The notes under the pieces: generated by a model
The model's database searches: none
The model's input: only the letters and a program-made list of their open reading frames with translations
What the model was told of the DNA's origin: nothing
Assembly: GCA_033725935.1 (NCBI GenBank)
Contig: MU867069.1
Location: forward strand, 372,001-436,000
Reading direction: 5' to 3'
Length of the DNA: 64,000 bases
Source: Cladorrhinum sp. PSN259
Taxonomy: Eukaryota; Ascomycota; Sordariomycetes; Sordariales; Podosporaceae
Position numbers and translations under genes: made by a program
Part shown: one piece after another, positions 49,008-60,462 of the stretch
Position numbering within the stretch: the first letter of the stretch is position 1
Layout: every line of letters starts with the position of its first letter

Positions 49008-51044
49008 GGTAGTTTCTCAGGGCACTAAATAGATAGACAGAGGTGTATTTGGGAGCATTGCAGGGTGTGACAAAGATAATTACATGCTTGTTTTGAGGAT
49101 GAAAAGACCTATGAAAGATGAACATTGGCCTGTTTTTGAGAATAACAAGGCATAGATAGATCCCTGTTTAGGAATATACTACACAAACTCATGCGTATAT
49201 TGACCTCTTTTCAGTATCGGAAATATGGATTGTATGCGTAATTATGATATTTGGAGGGGATAATTCTGTCTCTCTTGATGCAGCTTGATTTGCTCATTGT
49301 AGGCGTTCAGTTACATTTCCAAAAGTATGCATGGTCAGGTTTGCTACCAAAGATGGCGTAATACTTACTCTTCCTACACATACTACATCTGTTCTTGTCA
49401 GACATACGGCTATCACAGTATGCATCACTTTGTTATTGTCATGCCCAGTATCTACCCCAGTATACATGCAGTTACTATTATCAGGCACTATACATTTACT
49501 CCTGGCATGCCTCAAACCTACTCTTCCCGGGTGTGTCATGATGCTTACAGGCACAAATATTCGAATATAATTACAACGGTCTACTTTTCTTTCTTTCTTT
49601 CTTTCTTTTCTTTTCTTTCGTGATATTTCCACCTCTTCAAGTGCCAGTACTACCAGCGATATGTACATGTACATACCTATCCACCAAATCAGGCAAAGGC
49701 AGCAAGTCTACAAAACAAAAATTAATGAATGCTTTTATGATCCAAGTATTTTTGAACGAGCGCGAATCCACGTTCGTTCAGGGGCATTAAAACATGGCAA
49801 TTTCGCAGAGACTACAACGTCCTCCTGGGAACTCCCATTTTACTCTCTCAGATTAGAAATATTGAGCTGATTTGTGAGCTTTGAAACCATGCTGTTCCCT
49901 CAATGACTGTGGCCGTCGATAAGTAAAGGAGTTTCTCTCAACTCTCAGTTGAGGAATTGTTCAAACTTCGGCGCTCAAGTTCGTGTTGTCAAGCATGTTG
50001 AAAGATCGTTGTTTGGATATTATATCTGTATCTCGATACATTTCTTTGCCAGGACTCGAAGTAAATGTACCCTGACAAGTGACATGACTTTCTGTATCCA
50101 AGCAAATCTTGTTATTTCATCTTGGGATGAAAAGTTGCCTTAAGATGCCAGTTTTACAAGACAGCATCTTTGTTTGGTTAGGCCTTTGATAGTGTTCCAA
50201 TGTACATCATAGTGAAAGGATTATTTTTATCAAACTTTCCAGTTTAACCCCTAGAACGCCAATAAACGTTTTAGCCACCGCGCATACTGAGCTCCCTTCT
50301 GTCGCCTCCGCTCCCGACAACATCTCTTCTGCTGCCGCTGAACTCCAATCCCATCCGTCGCCCCAGCTCCCAGCAATATCTCCTCTGATGAACGGCATAT
50401 TCGAGCTTGGTAAAGTTTCTGGTGCCGCTCTAGTGATAGTTCTCGGCCGCCACCGAACCACGCATCCCCTCTGGCTAAATACTTTGAGCACTCACCCTCT
50501 GCTCGAGTTTTTCACGTCGGCCACTGCCCTGTGCCGAACGGGCCTAATTTTCCGTCCAATCTTCCAGGTCGCCGGCTTGCACACTTCGCCAATCGTGATC
50601 AGCACATTTTGTATAATGTGGCTGCCACGTATTACGACGCTTAGCTGCAGTTCCAAGCCGTCCATGACCTCCCAGCGCGAGTGGACCCGACGCATCGAAA
50701 AGGTTATACCAAACGAGAAAGGCAGGTGACGAGACCACCCTACATGGCCTCACTTGGCTGTGGAACTCGACTCCATCGAGTGATGGAAGCTGCCAGTAAG
50801 AGACAACTTGAAGTTAGCAAACCGGTTTATCATATCATGGGTATATAAACCATTGAAACCTACCACCTCAGATCCAGCACTTAGTTCTCGAAGGGAATCA
50901 TCATGACAGGTGTCCTGGGACATATTGGGAGGTCTGAAATGTCTTGGAAACGTCATAATACTTTTGGACATGAAGTTTGTTGTCCTCGGCCGCGACGGGG
51001 TTGAATCTCCGCATAACAGTGTTGGATGAGGTGAAGTTATTTAT
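49008..51044. other. Intergenic 2 kb, no gene recognised
   Basis: This contains a (CTTT)n microsatellite at 49585-49619 and partly open frames around 50390-50730 on the plus strand with no family motifs. These could be further fragments of the decayed gene to the right, but I cannot support that. Confidence 0.5.
49585..49619. repeat. (CTTT)n microsatellite
   Basis: A run of CTTT/CTTTT units about 35 nt long. Confidence 0.9.
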
Positions 51045-51990
51045 TATGGGTAACTTTAATTACTGTACCGTGTGAACTAGGCCGGGGTTCTTGATCTTGA
51101 AGCTGGTTCCTGGCATAGGTAGTTATCATGCCATCTTTTTTCAAAAACGGCAGCTGGCAGCTCTCTCTCTCTAAAAGAGGCCTTCTTCTTGTTGGCCTGA
51201 TTGGCATAAAGTGATTATCCGTGAGGTTAATGACCTCGACTATCTCCTTGGCAAGATTGTCTTCAATGTCGATTTTTAATTTGAAGATCGTCTTTAGGTG
51301 TCACCACGGCTGACTCGCTGTGTCCTCGTTTGGTAGGCTGGAGAAGGGGAAAAAGTTTTTGATTTGCTGCCGTGGGAGGCTGACTGGCGGGTTGGTGGCG
51401 TCGATGGCGTCCTTGTCAAGGTCCACAAGGACGTAGTCATCGTCAGAAGTTCGATCCCACTTGGACGGTCTTGCCGAGATCCATTTTATCAACAAGAATG
51501 ACACTGCGGTCGTGCCGGAAGTTGTATAACACCCAGTCAACATCCATCAACTTAGATACTGCAAGAGTTTGCCGCGCGGTGGACCATTGAGCTTGTAGAC
51601 AGAAGTGGGTTATGGTCGCCTCGCGGTTCTTGGTGCTTGTTCTATTGTATGGTATGGTGAGGAACAGCAACATTGTCTCTAATAAGCCACGGGAGGCGGG
51701 ATGTCCATTGTGAGGGCGGGTTCGCAGCTGCTTTCCTTCTTCTTCCCACCAGGGCGCTTCATGTCTGGCAAGGTATCAGAGCCTTCTTTCACTTCAGCTG
51801 CTTCATTCGTCGCCGAATGAATACGAACGTCCTCGGGAGGGTGGGACCGGTTAATCTGGCAAGGTAATATGGGGCCGAGCCAGGCGTATGGATTCAGCAG
51901 GGCGGCGAACGGTACGCGCTGCCTGGACGGCAACTCAGTCCGGCAGAATAGAAGATGTTCAACGAGCTGCCTGTTGACGTGTCGGCTCAA
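51045..51990 (-). pseudogene. Decayed gene fragment with a SNF2-helicase-like motif I
   Basis: On the minus strand, codons around 51450-51600 read LMDVDWVLYNFRHDRSVILV, then DKMDLGKTVQV. This matches motif I of SNF2 chromatin-remodelling ATPases (consensus ...NWLLYN....ILADEMGLGKTVQ). Two changes break the ATP-binding site: Glu-to-Lys (GAG to AAA) and Gly-to-Asp (GGN to GAT), both G-to-A on this strand. The frame then closes. Another minus frame is open from 51543 to about 51045 apart from one TGA (51301-51303), with a protein-like composition (DDDYVLVDLDKDAIDATNPP, then KLKIDIEDNLAKEIVEVIN) that I cannot assign. A third frame is open at 51679-51990. The mixture of open frames and transition-type lesions suggests a decayed, possibly RIP-mutated gene. 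Confidence 0.5.
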
Positions 51991-53727
51991 CAGCTTTCAG
52001 GAGACAGTGCCAGCGGAAGGACTGGGTAGCCGCGACCGATGCCGATAGACATGCTAGAAGAGACCTAGCTCGCAAGAGGACAGTGGTAAAGGTCGAAAAG
52101 ACGAAATCAAATCGAGGACGAGAAAACGGCAACTAGGGAACAATATTAGGGGTCAACATATGAATCCATACTGATAGAATCTTACAACAACAGATGCATA
52201 ACAAAAATCTGTAGACTCACCAGAGACTCCAAGGAAACAAACTTGACGTAGGTGCAGACAAAGGCACCAATCTCGGTTCTCTTGGTGGCCTGGAAGAAGT
52301 CGAACATGCAGTCGTTGAGGGGGGAGAGTAGAATTAAGCTCAAATCTAACAAGTAGAAATTATTGGCAGGAAATGCAGGGGCGCAGTCTTTTCTTCGAGT
52401 TCCAGTTGATTGAAGGTCAGATTGTTATGGAGTAGGTACAATGAAGACGTGCAGGCAAAGCTGATCTTTCGGCACGAAGCGAAAACAGTTAAGCTCTAAA
52501 TTTATGGTGCCAATCAGAAGACTGCTTTGAAAGTGATTCAAGAAGAAATGCTTGATATGACGATCTCACTGAAACAAAAAGAAAGTTTGATATATTAATC
52601 AAATATCTGATCTCAATGAAAGATTATTGCCCGGCCAAAGCTTTTACTTTGCAGTCACACATATGACTATCTGTTTGTAGACTTATTTCGTATAACTTCC
52701 CCAGACCTACTCAGCAAGGTTCGTGGTTGGACCCCTTGTTGTACCAGATGTCAACATCATCATTATTTCTTGACAGAACTTTATTTTTCCACTTCCAAAT
52801 ACCCTTTTCACTTGCCGACTTCACATGCAGTTAAAGCTGTGGGACGTTGCAGTATACCTTTGAAATGATGTCATTTGAACCCACTTGGAATGGCCCTTTC
52901 TCGGATCTTTTTTCATGTTTCCCCAGAACCATTCTCCATCATAATTTCCGTTTTGCAGATCGTCTGTGGCTATTCCCGCAACATTCTGCCATATGCCAAG
53001 TTATTATCTACTGATCTTGCAGAATGTTTCACCGACCCCACAACCCGCTCCTATCCGATCTTTCTCTTCCCCCACACTCACAATGGCCCCTTTGTTTTTC
53101 TTCGTCCCATTAGCCCGCAGCTAAATAAAATGGCGTGTATACACTAGGACGCAGTTTGAATCCAAGGTAAACAAAGTGCCCAGACTAAAATGCCGCTCAA
53201 GCTTTTCCTGTCGCTCTTGGCGTCTTGGGATGATAAGGTAAACAAAGGACATGATTTCATCACAGAGAACCATGTAGATCCCAGGACAACCTCAGACAAA
53301 AGTCACAACCCCCAACGTTGCAACCGCGGGCCGATCACTGTCCCACTTTCACAGAACCCACTTCTCGAGCCACTTCTTCGTGCTCACTTCTCCACGGTGG
53401 CTCACTGCGACGTGCCGCTTCACCACGGCTCTTCGTTCGATGACCAGCCTGCCTCGGGTTAGTTTCGGTCTGTCTTACCTTCGAGCTGGTTCACGGCATT
53501 GCCAACCTCGCCAACTTCCACCAGGGATTCCAAAAACTTTCATGTGCCAATTCTTTGACCGCCACTAAAGAGTTTTCACAGCCGTTCTTGCTCAGATATA
53601 AAGACCCTTGGTGGCCGTTTCTTTTAGCTTGCCGTTGAAACCCCAAACTCCCAAAAACCACCTTCACTTGACTGGCATTGTGCTTGGTTGGTTGTCGTTC
53701 CTTTTTTCCCTTTGAATTTATGCAAAG
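51991..53727. other. Intergenic 1.7 kb, no gene recognised
   Basis: No motif-bearing frame was found. The final 200 nt are pyrimidine-rich on the plus strand and should hold the promoter of the sugar transporter. Confidence 0.55.
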
Positions 53728-55640
53728 ATGGCTCCTCCAACGTACATGGGCCTCTCGGGGAGGCCCTTATCCATCGCCCTCTCAGCGGTGGCTACAACAG
53801 GTTTCCTTCTGTTTGGTTACGATCAGGGGTAGGTGTCATATCAACCGGATAATGATTGTCTTTGAACCATCACTGACAGCATACCAAGTGTGATGAGCGG
53901 CATCATTACCGCACCTGCATTCAACGACATGTTTACAGCGACCAAAGACAACTCGACCATGCAAGGGTTTGTAACAGCCATCTACGAGATTGGGTGTCTG
54001 TTAGGCGCCATGTTCATCCTGTGGGTCGGCGACATGTTGGGGAGGCGGAGGTCAATCATTCTGGGCGCCTTCACCATGCTTCTCGGCGTCATTATTCAAG
54101 TCACCTCCATGCACAACGCTACGCCATTGGCGCAGTTGATTACGGGCAGAGTTATCATGGGCGTCGGCAACGGCATCAACACATCTACGATTCCCACGTA
54201 TCAAGGTGAGCATTCGGGCTTGGTACCATCTCTCCACAACCGCAATCTAACGGTGAATCAGCCGAATGCAGCAAAACCTCGAACCGCGGTCTCCTAATCT
54301 GCATCGAGGGAGCGACGATCGCCTTTGGAACCCTAATCGCCTACTGGATCGACTACGGCGCCTCCTACGGCCCAGACGACCTCGTGTGGCGTTTCCCCAT
54401 CGCCTTCCAAATCATCTTTGCCATCCTCATCATCGTACCTATGTACTTTCTCCCCGAGTCTCCCAGATGGCTCATCACGCACGGGCGTGAAGCAGAAGCC
54501 GACAAGGTCATCTCCGCCATCCGCGGTTACGAAAACGGCAGTGCCGAGACTCTGCTCGAGCGCAACGCCATTGTCGACTCCCTTCGAGCATCAGGCGGCT
54601 ACGGACAAAAGACCACGCCCTTCAAATCCTTGCTCACCGGCGGCAAGACTCAACATTTCCGGAGAGTGCTCTTGGGTGCCTCGTCGCAGTTCATGCAGCA
54701 GGTTGGCGGTTGCAACGCAGTCATTTATTACTTTCCTGTTTTGTTCGAGAAGACGATTGGCGAGACCAAGAATATGAGTTTGCTGTTGGGAGGCATCAAC
54801 ATGATTGTCTACTCAATCTTTGCCACTACCTCCTGGTTCTTCATCGAGAGAGTCGGACGTCGTCGTCTGTTCCTGATCGGCACGGTCGGACAGTGTCTGA
54901 GCATGGTCATCACCTTTGCCTGCCTCATCAACGGCAAACCAATGACGGCGAGGGGAGCAGCGGTCGGCTTGTTCACTTACATTGCCTTCTTCGGCGCCAC
55001 TTGGTTGCCTCTGCCTTGGTTGTACCCGGCCGAGGTCAACCCCGTCAAGACAAGAGGAAAGGCCAACGCGGTCAGCACGTGCTCCAACTGGCTGTTCAAC
55101 TTTTTGATTGTCATGGTCACGCCCATCATGATTACCAACATCGGCTGGGGCACTTATCTGTTTTTCGCTGTCGTGAACGCCTGCTTCATCCCCGTCATCT
55201 ACTTCTTTTACCCCGAGACCGCACGCCGCTCGCTTGAAGAGATTGACATCATCTTTGCGAAGGGATATACCGAGAAGATTTCGTACGTACAGGCCGCCAA
55301 GGATCTGCCTCACTTGAAGCCAGAGGAGATTGAGGAGTATGCGAGACGGTACGGGCTCGTTGGTGACGGGTCGTCTGACGAGAACTCGGGTGATGAAGGG
55401 TTCGGTCTTGGTTTGGGCACTGCGAGTGCCGGTGAAGAGAAGACGAGACTGGGAGCTAGCGATACGAATGAAACGACGCCTAGTAATGGGAGTAAGGAGG
55501 CTTTTGGGCATAGCGAGAATGCCCGAGGAGGAAGTACTATGCCGGGCAGTTCGGGGGTTGCGACGACGCCTGGTTTGAATGGGAACGATGATGGAATGAG
55601 GATGGCTAGACGGCCTGGAACTGGTGATTATGACCTTTGA
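53728..55640 (+). CDS. MFS sugar transporter (STL1-like)
   Basis: This gene encodes a 598-residue sugar porter from exons 53728-53828, 53889-54205 and 54262-55640. The introns are 60 nt (GTAGGT...CCAAG) and 56 nt (GTGAGC...ATCAG). Both junctions restore conserved motifs: FGYDQGVMSGIITAPAF in TM1 and IPTYQAECSKTSNRG after TM4. Other hallmarks are GDMLGRRRS in loop 2-3, GRVIMGVGNGINTSTIPTY, PESPRWLI after TM6, QFMQQVGGCNAVIYYFPVLF in TM7, ERVGRRR in loop 8-9, LPWLYPAEVNPVKTRGKA and PETARRSLEEIDIIF. The TSNRG...IEGATIAFGT segment resembles the STL1 branch (glycerol and sugar proton symporters). The C-terminal tail of about 110 residues is Ser/Gly/Glu-rich and longer than usual, possibly a phosphorylation or ubiquitination region. 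Confidence 0.94.
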
Positions 55641-57748
55641 ACATGATACAAGATGATACCCTATGGGATTGATGAATGGCAGGAGGTGAAGGGAGATGAT
55701 GTTGAGGAAATGATATGATACCATTTGCTAAAAGATATGATTGATTTGGATATGGGTTATAAAGTCTTTCTTTTTTTATACCTAGTGTTAGGTATGATGA
55801 TCGGATTTTTTTTATTGCGATTCAAAAAAGAAATTTTTTTTGGCACTCATAATATTTGACGCCTGAACCTCCATGTCGAAGTCCCTCTCCCCACCATTTA
55901 ACTTGAAGGCTTTTTATTATAGCAGCAGGGTGTTATGTTCTTCTACACATGAACAAGTGTTGCTTAGCACAGAGAGAGAGAAAGAGTAGGTACATATGTA
56001 GGCATTGTGTTCTCTAGTAGACTAGTCTAGTTTTTATCTCTCGCTGTCTAGCTCAAATAGTACGGGTGAGGCGTGCGTGGCAGCGGATTAACTCTGAAAG
56101 AAGTCTTGGACTGTTTATTGTCCATGTATGTACTTTCTCGATGGCTGATGTAAATACGTAAAAATTAGACGAGTAGGCTCAACGTATAAGTTTGTGAGTT
56201 CGAGGAGGGCGATTGTGAGATGGGTGAGTCATCTTCCTTTGTGGTAGTTTTAGTAGCTGCATGCGTGAGGAATAGTAACTGCTCGGAGGTTCCAGGGTAA
56301 CTAAGGGTGGTACATAATCAATCACGGGTACCAGACGGTTAACTAATATCAATTTGGCATCCATGATGGCTCCGAGTGATCAGATTGGTATTTTTTTTTT
56401 TTTTTTTTGGCTTCCAGTTTTACTAACCCTCGCGTTAAAGGTTAAAGGTGTGTCAACAGGAAGAATTCGAGATGGGTTGGTGTTTAGTGTCATAATTTTG
56501 TTGCGAGGAGGAGATTTCTTGGAATGGCCTGGACTCTTTCAGATCCAATTAGTTCATTCCGTTGAGATCAACCAACATGATGAAATACCTGGTTGTTTTG
56601 GACAGCGGCGTTGTATTGGTGACTGGACTGCAAATAACTGTTCCTGTCAGTGTGCCAATATAGTATCCTTTGGAAAAAGTGACGACTGGACGTCGTTCCG
56701 GGTCTATTAAGTCCGAATGGCCGAGTCAAGTCAACTGTGTCCTCCCAAAGTCCCGACATGTGTGGAAGAGCCGCAATTAGCAGTGATGCAAGCAACCGTA
56801 GCCAAGATGACAGGCTGGCATGCTATGGTTGCAACGTAGACACTTGGAGAACATTACCCCAGAAAAAAACACCTCACAAGATGAATAATAACATTAACAG
56901 TGACAATATAAGCCTTACGTTATGGCGGGACAGACACAAGAGATGAGGGGCCGATGCGACATTGGAAGGAAAAGAGGGAACACAAAACGCGGAGATTATC
57001 ATCACTAGTACCCCGAACTGAGGAAAAGAGGTTATATGAAGGGCCGCTATAGGCTTATAAGTGTAAACCAGAAAGCACGGAGCCTAATCTGGGTATGCCC
57101 AGACGAGAGTAGCGGCCCGCCCTGCCTTCAAATTGGGCGCACACGTTATTTTAAGATACCACCCCTTGTCCCGAAGTCCCGACCAGAGCCCGGTTGAGTC
57201 TGGGTAATGGGACGGCCCAGGTAGCAGGAATGCGACGCTGGTGCGCTAGCCCCGAGAAAATCTTGGACTATTGAAGAGGGAAACCCAGGATGAGTTGCGC
57301 ACTGACGGGAGTCTTGTCGCTGCAAAACCTCGGAGCTCCAATCGTTGGCCACCAGATCGGGGTTGGGAACCATGGGTTGAGGTGGTGAAATTGGAATACT
57401 CAGCTCGCCAGGATTCGATGAAAGGGGAAGCTGGATGCGCCTTTTGAGGGGATGCGTGTCAACCACAACCACAACCAGCCCACACTTTCCAGCGCAGATC
57501 ATCATCGTCTGTGATCCTCTCTCTCTTTCTTGGTTCTGGTGGTTGCCCACATACCTCGTGTACGCTCTCTTGGTTGCTTGGTACGGTACGCCCGACATCA
57601 TCGATTACTTGCCTTGAGCCATCATAAAGGAGGCACTTGCCCTCACTCTCAGCCCTGATGCCTGCATGATTCAGAACGACAGCAATCGACTGGTTATCCC
57701 GACAACTCCTTTCGGTCGAGCAGTGGACGGTATTGTCGACGCGTCAAG
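55641..57748. other. Intergenic 2.1 kb, no gene recognised
   Basis: It contains A/T runs at 55805-55845 and a T-run at 56391-56408. No motif-bearing coding frame or RNA gene was seen. The last 300 nt should include the eqolisin promoter. Confidence 0.55.
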
Positions 57749-58725
57749 ATGCCGTCTCTTGTGCGTTCGTTGCTGGTTACGACGTTGTTGGTATGGTTGA
57801 GTGTGGCAGAACTGAGATATGTCGCCACCCTCGAGCAAGATGGTGAAGTGGTGGATGCATCACATCTCGACTTTGTACCGATGCCGCCCTTGGAGCATGG
57901 GAAACACGCCGGCTTCTTGCCAAGTCGACGTGACAACAATGCAAAGAACGACATCAGCTACAGCGATAACTGGTGCGGCGTGGCACATCGCTCGACCCCC
58001 TCGGATCCAGTCACCAACGTCTTTGGATACTTTACCGTGCCCGACTTGACACTCCGGCCTGGTATACCAGCACCACAATTTGCGGCAGCCTGGATCGGTG
58101 TTGATGGAGCAAAATGCAACTCGACCATGCTTCAAGCTGGCGTGACGACTGTTGTAAGTTAACTGGTGCTGGGCAGACAAAAACAAGAGAACAAGGCTAA
58201 CGGTATCCTATTGTAGGTCAACTCCAACGGGGGACAGAGTGCTTCGGCTTGGTGGGAGTGGTATCCGGAAGCCTCGTATGCCATAAAGGGGCTCACTGTG
58301 AAGCCCGGGGACTGGATGTCGGTCAATATCACCATCAAAAATGAAAGGACGGCGACGGTGTAAGCAAATTTTTATTTTTATTTTTTTTCTTTCTGGTGCC
58401 GTGTTTGAAGCTAACAAGATGAACCAGGGTTGTCACCAATGGGCAGCGAGGATACTCCATCACCTTGGCTCTCACGGATGGACCGAAATTGTGTCGACTA
58501 GACACCGAATGGATTCTCGAAGACTTTTATGAGAAGAACGAGCAGGTTGCTTTTGCCAACTTTTCGGATCTGTGGTTTCTGGATGTTGCAGCAACGACGG
58601 CTGGAGGAAAGACGATTGGCGTTGACGGAGCAGCCATGGTGCATCTGAGAAACAGGACGGGAACCGTGTTGTGCAAGGCGGAGAGGTATGATAACTCCAA
58701 TTTTGTCATTTTATCATCTGGGTGA
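57749..58725 (+). CDS. Secreted glutamic peptidase (eqolisin, family G1/A4)
   Basis: This gene encodes 281 residues from exons 57749-58153, 58217-58359 and 58428-58725. The introns are 63 nt (GTAAGT...TGTAG) and 68 nt (GTAAGC...ACCAG with a GCTAAC branch point). The product starts with a signal peptide (LVRSLLVTTLLVWLSVAEL) and a pro-region of about 50 residues. The mature domain shows the family order: YSDNWCGVAH, FGYFTVPDL, AAAWIGVDGAKC, MLQAGVTTV, SASAWWEWYPE, GDWMSVNITI, TNGQRGYSITL and DTEWILEDF, which carries the family's catalytic glutamate. Eqolisins use a Gln-Glu pair at very acidic pH (scytalidoglutamic peptidase, aspergilloglutamic peptidase). Length and layout are normal, so the enzyme is probably active outside the cell, breaking down protein in acid surroundings. 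A possible extra donor at the stop (GGGTGAGG) was considered and not used. Confidence 0.92.
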
Positions 58726-60462
58726 GGGTTGTTTGATAGGGAAACCCACCATTGATAGAAAGTTCCCGTCTTGGCACATGGAGGCGAATGGAAATGTCAT
58801 TGAAAATGTCCCATGAAACAGTTCATCGACTTTTGGCGGTTTTGGTTCTGACTCGCAGCGGAAAGTTCCAGCGGCCCAAGCGCTGTAAATTGCGTTTTTC
58901 TGCACAAAATCATGTTTCCCTGTTTTCCGGGCTTCCATTCATCGGGCCCCAAGCCCTGCCAAGACCACGAATCGTCAGGGATTCGGCCTGTGTTGGGAAA
59001 TCCCGTCCCTGACAGTGGCGTCAATCTGCAGGGTCTCTCAAGCCGCACCTCCCATCAATTGATGAACTCATCCGGGACTGGACGGAAGGGACTCCGTCTC
59101 TCTTATCACACCACTTTATTCATGCTCTCCGAACCTTGATGAACCATCTCGGCGGAGCTACAACAGATTTTTCTGATGGTATTGGAAAGGGGTTTGGCCA
59201 TTGACAAATCGGGAATTGAGTCACCCAAATTCACAGGAATTGTCCAGAGAAAAAGCAAACAACATCTCCAATTGAAGCTTCACATGTGTGCTGCCGAGCT
59301 TCGGGGGCAAATTGATGCGAAAGATTTTCGATCGGGGCTTACGGACACTCGATCTCAACTTGGAAGCTTTGAGAGTCGGGCCAGCAAAAACACGTCATCG
59401 GTTGCTGATGAGTCGGAGCATCAATTCTGGGCGATCCACAGGAGTGGCGCGTGTGAATGCAGTATTTTCTTCCCCCTTACAATGGATACGAGCAGACGAC
59501 ATGAGGACCTGCATTAGCAAGCGTAGCTTCGGCCGGATGGTTCACACTTGTAACGGTTTCCAGGAGCCGCTGCCACCCGTCAACACAGACGACACACATA
59601 AAAACACCACCAAGACAATATCGAGATGTCGCGCCAAGCGGGGGCCGTGGAGCTCTGGGAGCTTGGAACACCAACGACTCCACCATCTTCGAACGGGTAT
59701 CGGCTCGCCATGGTTTCCCACCTCTTCCCTCGGGCCCTGTTCAGGATTCCCATGCGTAATGAAAATCGGGATTTGTCGCGGAGAAAGCTTTTGACAAGGG
59801 AGCCATGCATCTCCATGTTGCCCATTTGAAGCAAACAAACCATCTCTTGCGTCGTTTATTGATGTGCTGTCTCCTTTACATTCCATCATCGCAAAGAACA
59901 CAAGACCCATTTTTCCTGGTCCAGTTTCTGTGATTAAGATCTACTTGAACTGCCGGGAGAACACACGGGAGAAGATTCTGATCTCCCCTTTTTATCACCC
60001 TACGCAAGAAGAGAAGCTTCGTGATTTTGTTGAAGCCCCTTCTATCCATCCCACCGCCTCCGTCTCCGTCCGGTACCCTCTCCCCCCATTCCGCCGTGCC
60101 GGACCAGGTCAGGTACCTTGAATGCCCCCGGTCCCCAGCACCAATACCTCCCGTATCAGACACAAACACCTCCGCGTCCGGCGTCAACATCCTTCTCTCC
60201 CGGCAAAAGCCATTTTGTGCAGCCACTCGTTTATTCCATCTTGGGTTTAGAAGGACTTGTGCTTGTGGAAGCACAGGATATTTTGATCAAGTCTTTCACT
60301 AAGCTGGGTGACGTGCGAGGCGTCGTTGAACTGAAAGCTTAAACTCGAGCCTAGGGCAAGAAAATCCTTGGTTCGAGTGCAAAAATAATTTCCACGCACA
60401 TATTCCGTCCTCGCAAGAGTCACAACAAAAGTTGGCCCTGCTTACCTAGGTAGCTAGACACC
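58726..60462. other. Intergenic 1.7 kb, no gene recognised
   Basis: Several medium open frames (up to 168 codons at 59288-59794 on the plus strand) overlap on different strands and carry no recognisable motif. The CT-rich part at 60030-60160 may be a 5' UTR or promoter of the next gene. Confidence 0.5.

Noticed and set aside
58722..58779. Possible fourth exon of the eqolisin (donor GTGAGG overlapping the stop)
   Set aside because: The product already has the normal family length, and the extra residues do not resemble the family end.
59288..59794. 168-codon plus-strand frame
   Set aside because: Overlaps equally long frames on the other strand and has no recognisable feature.
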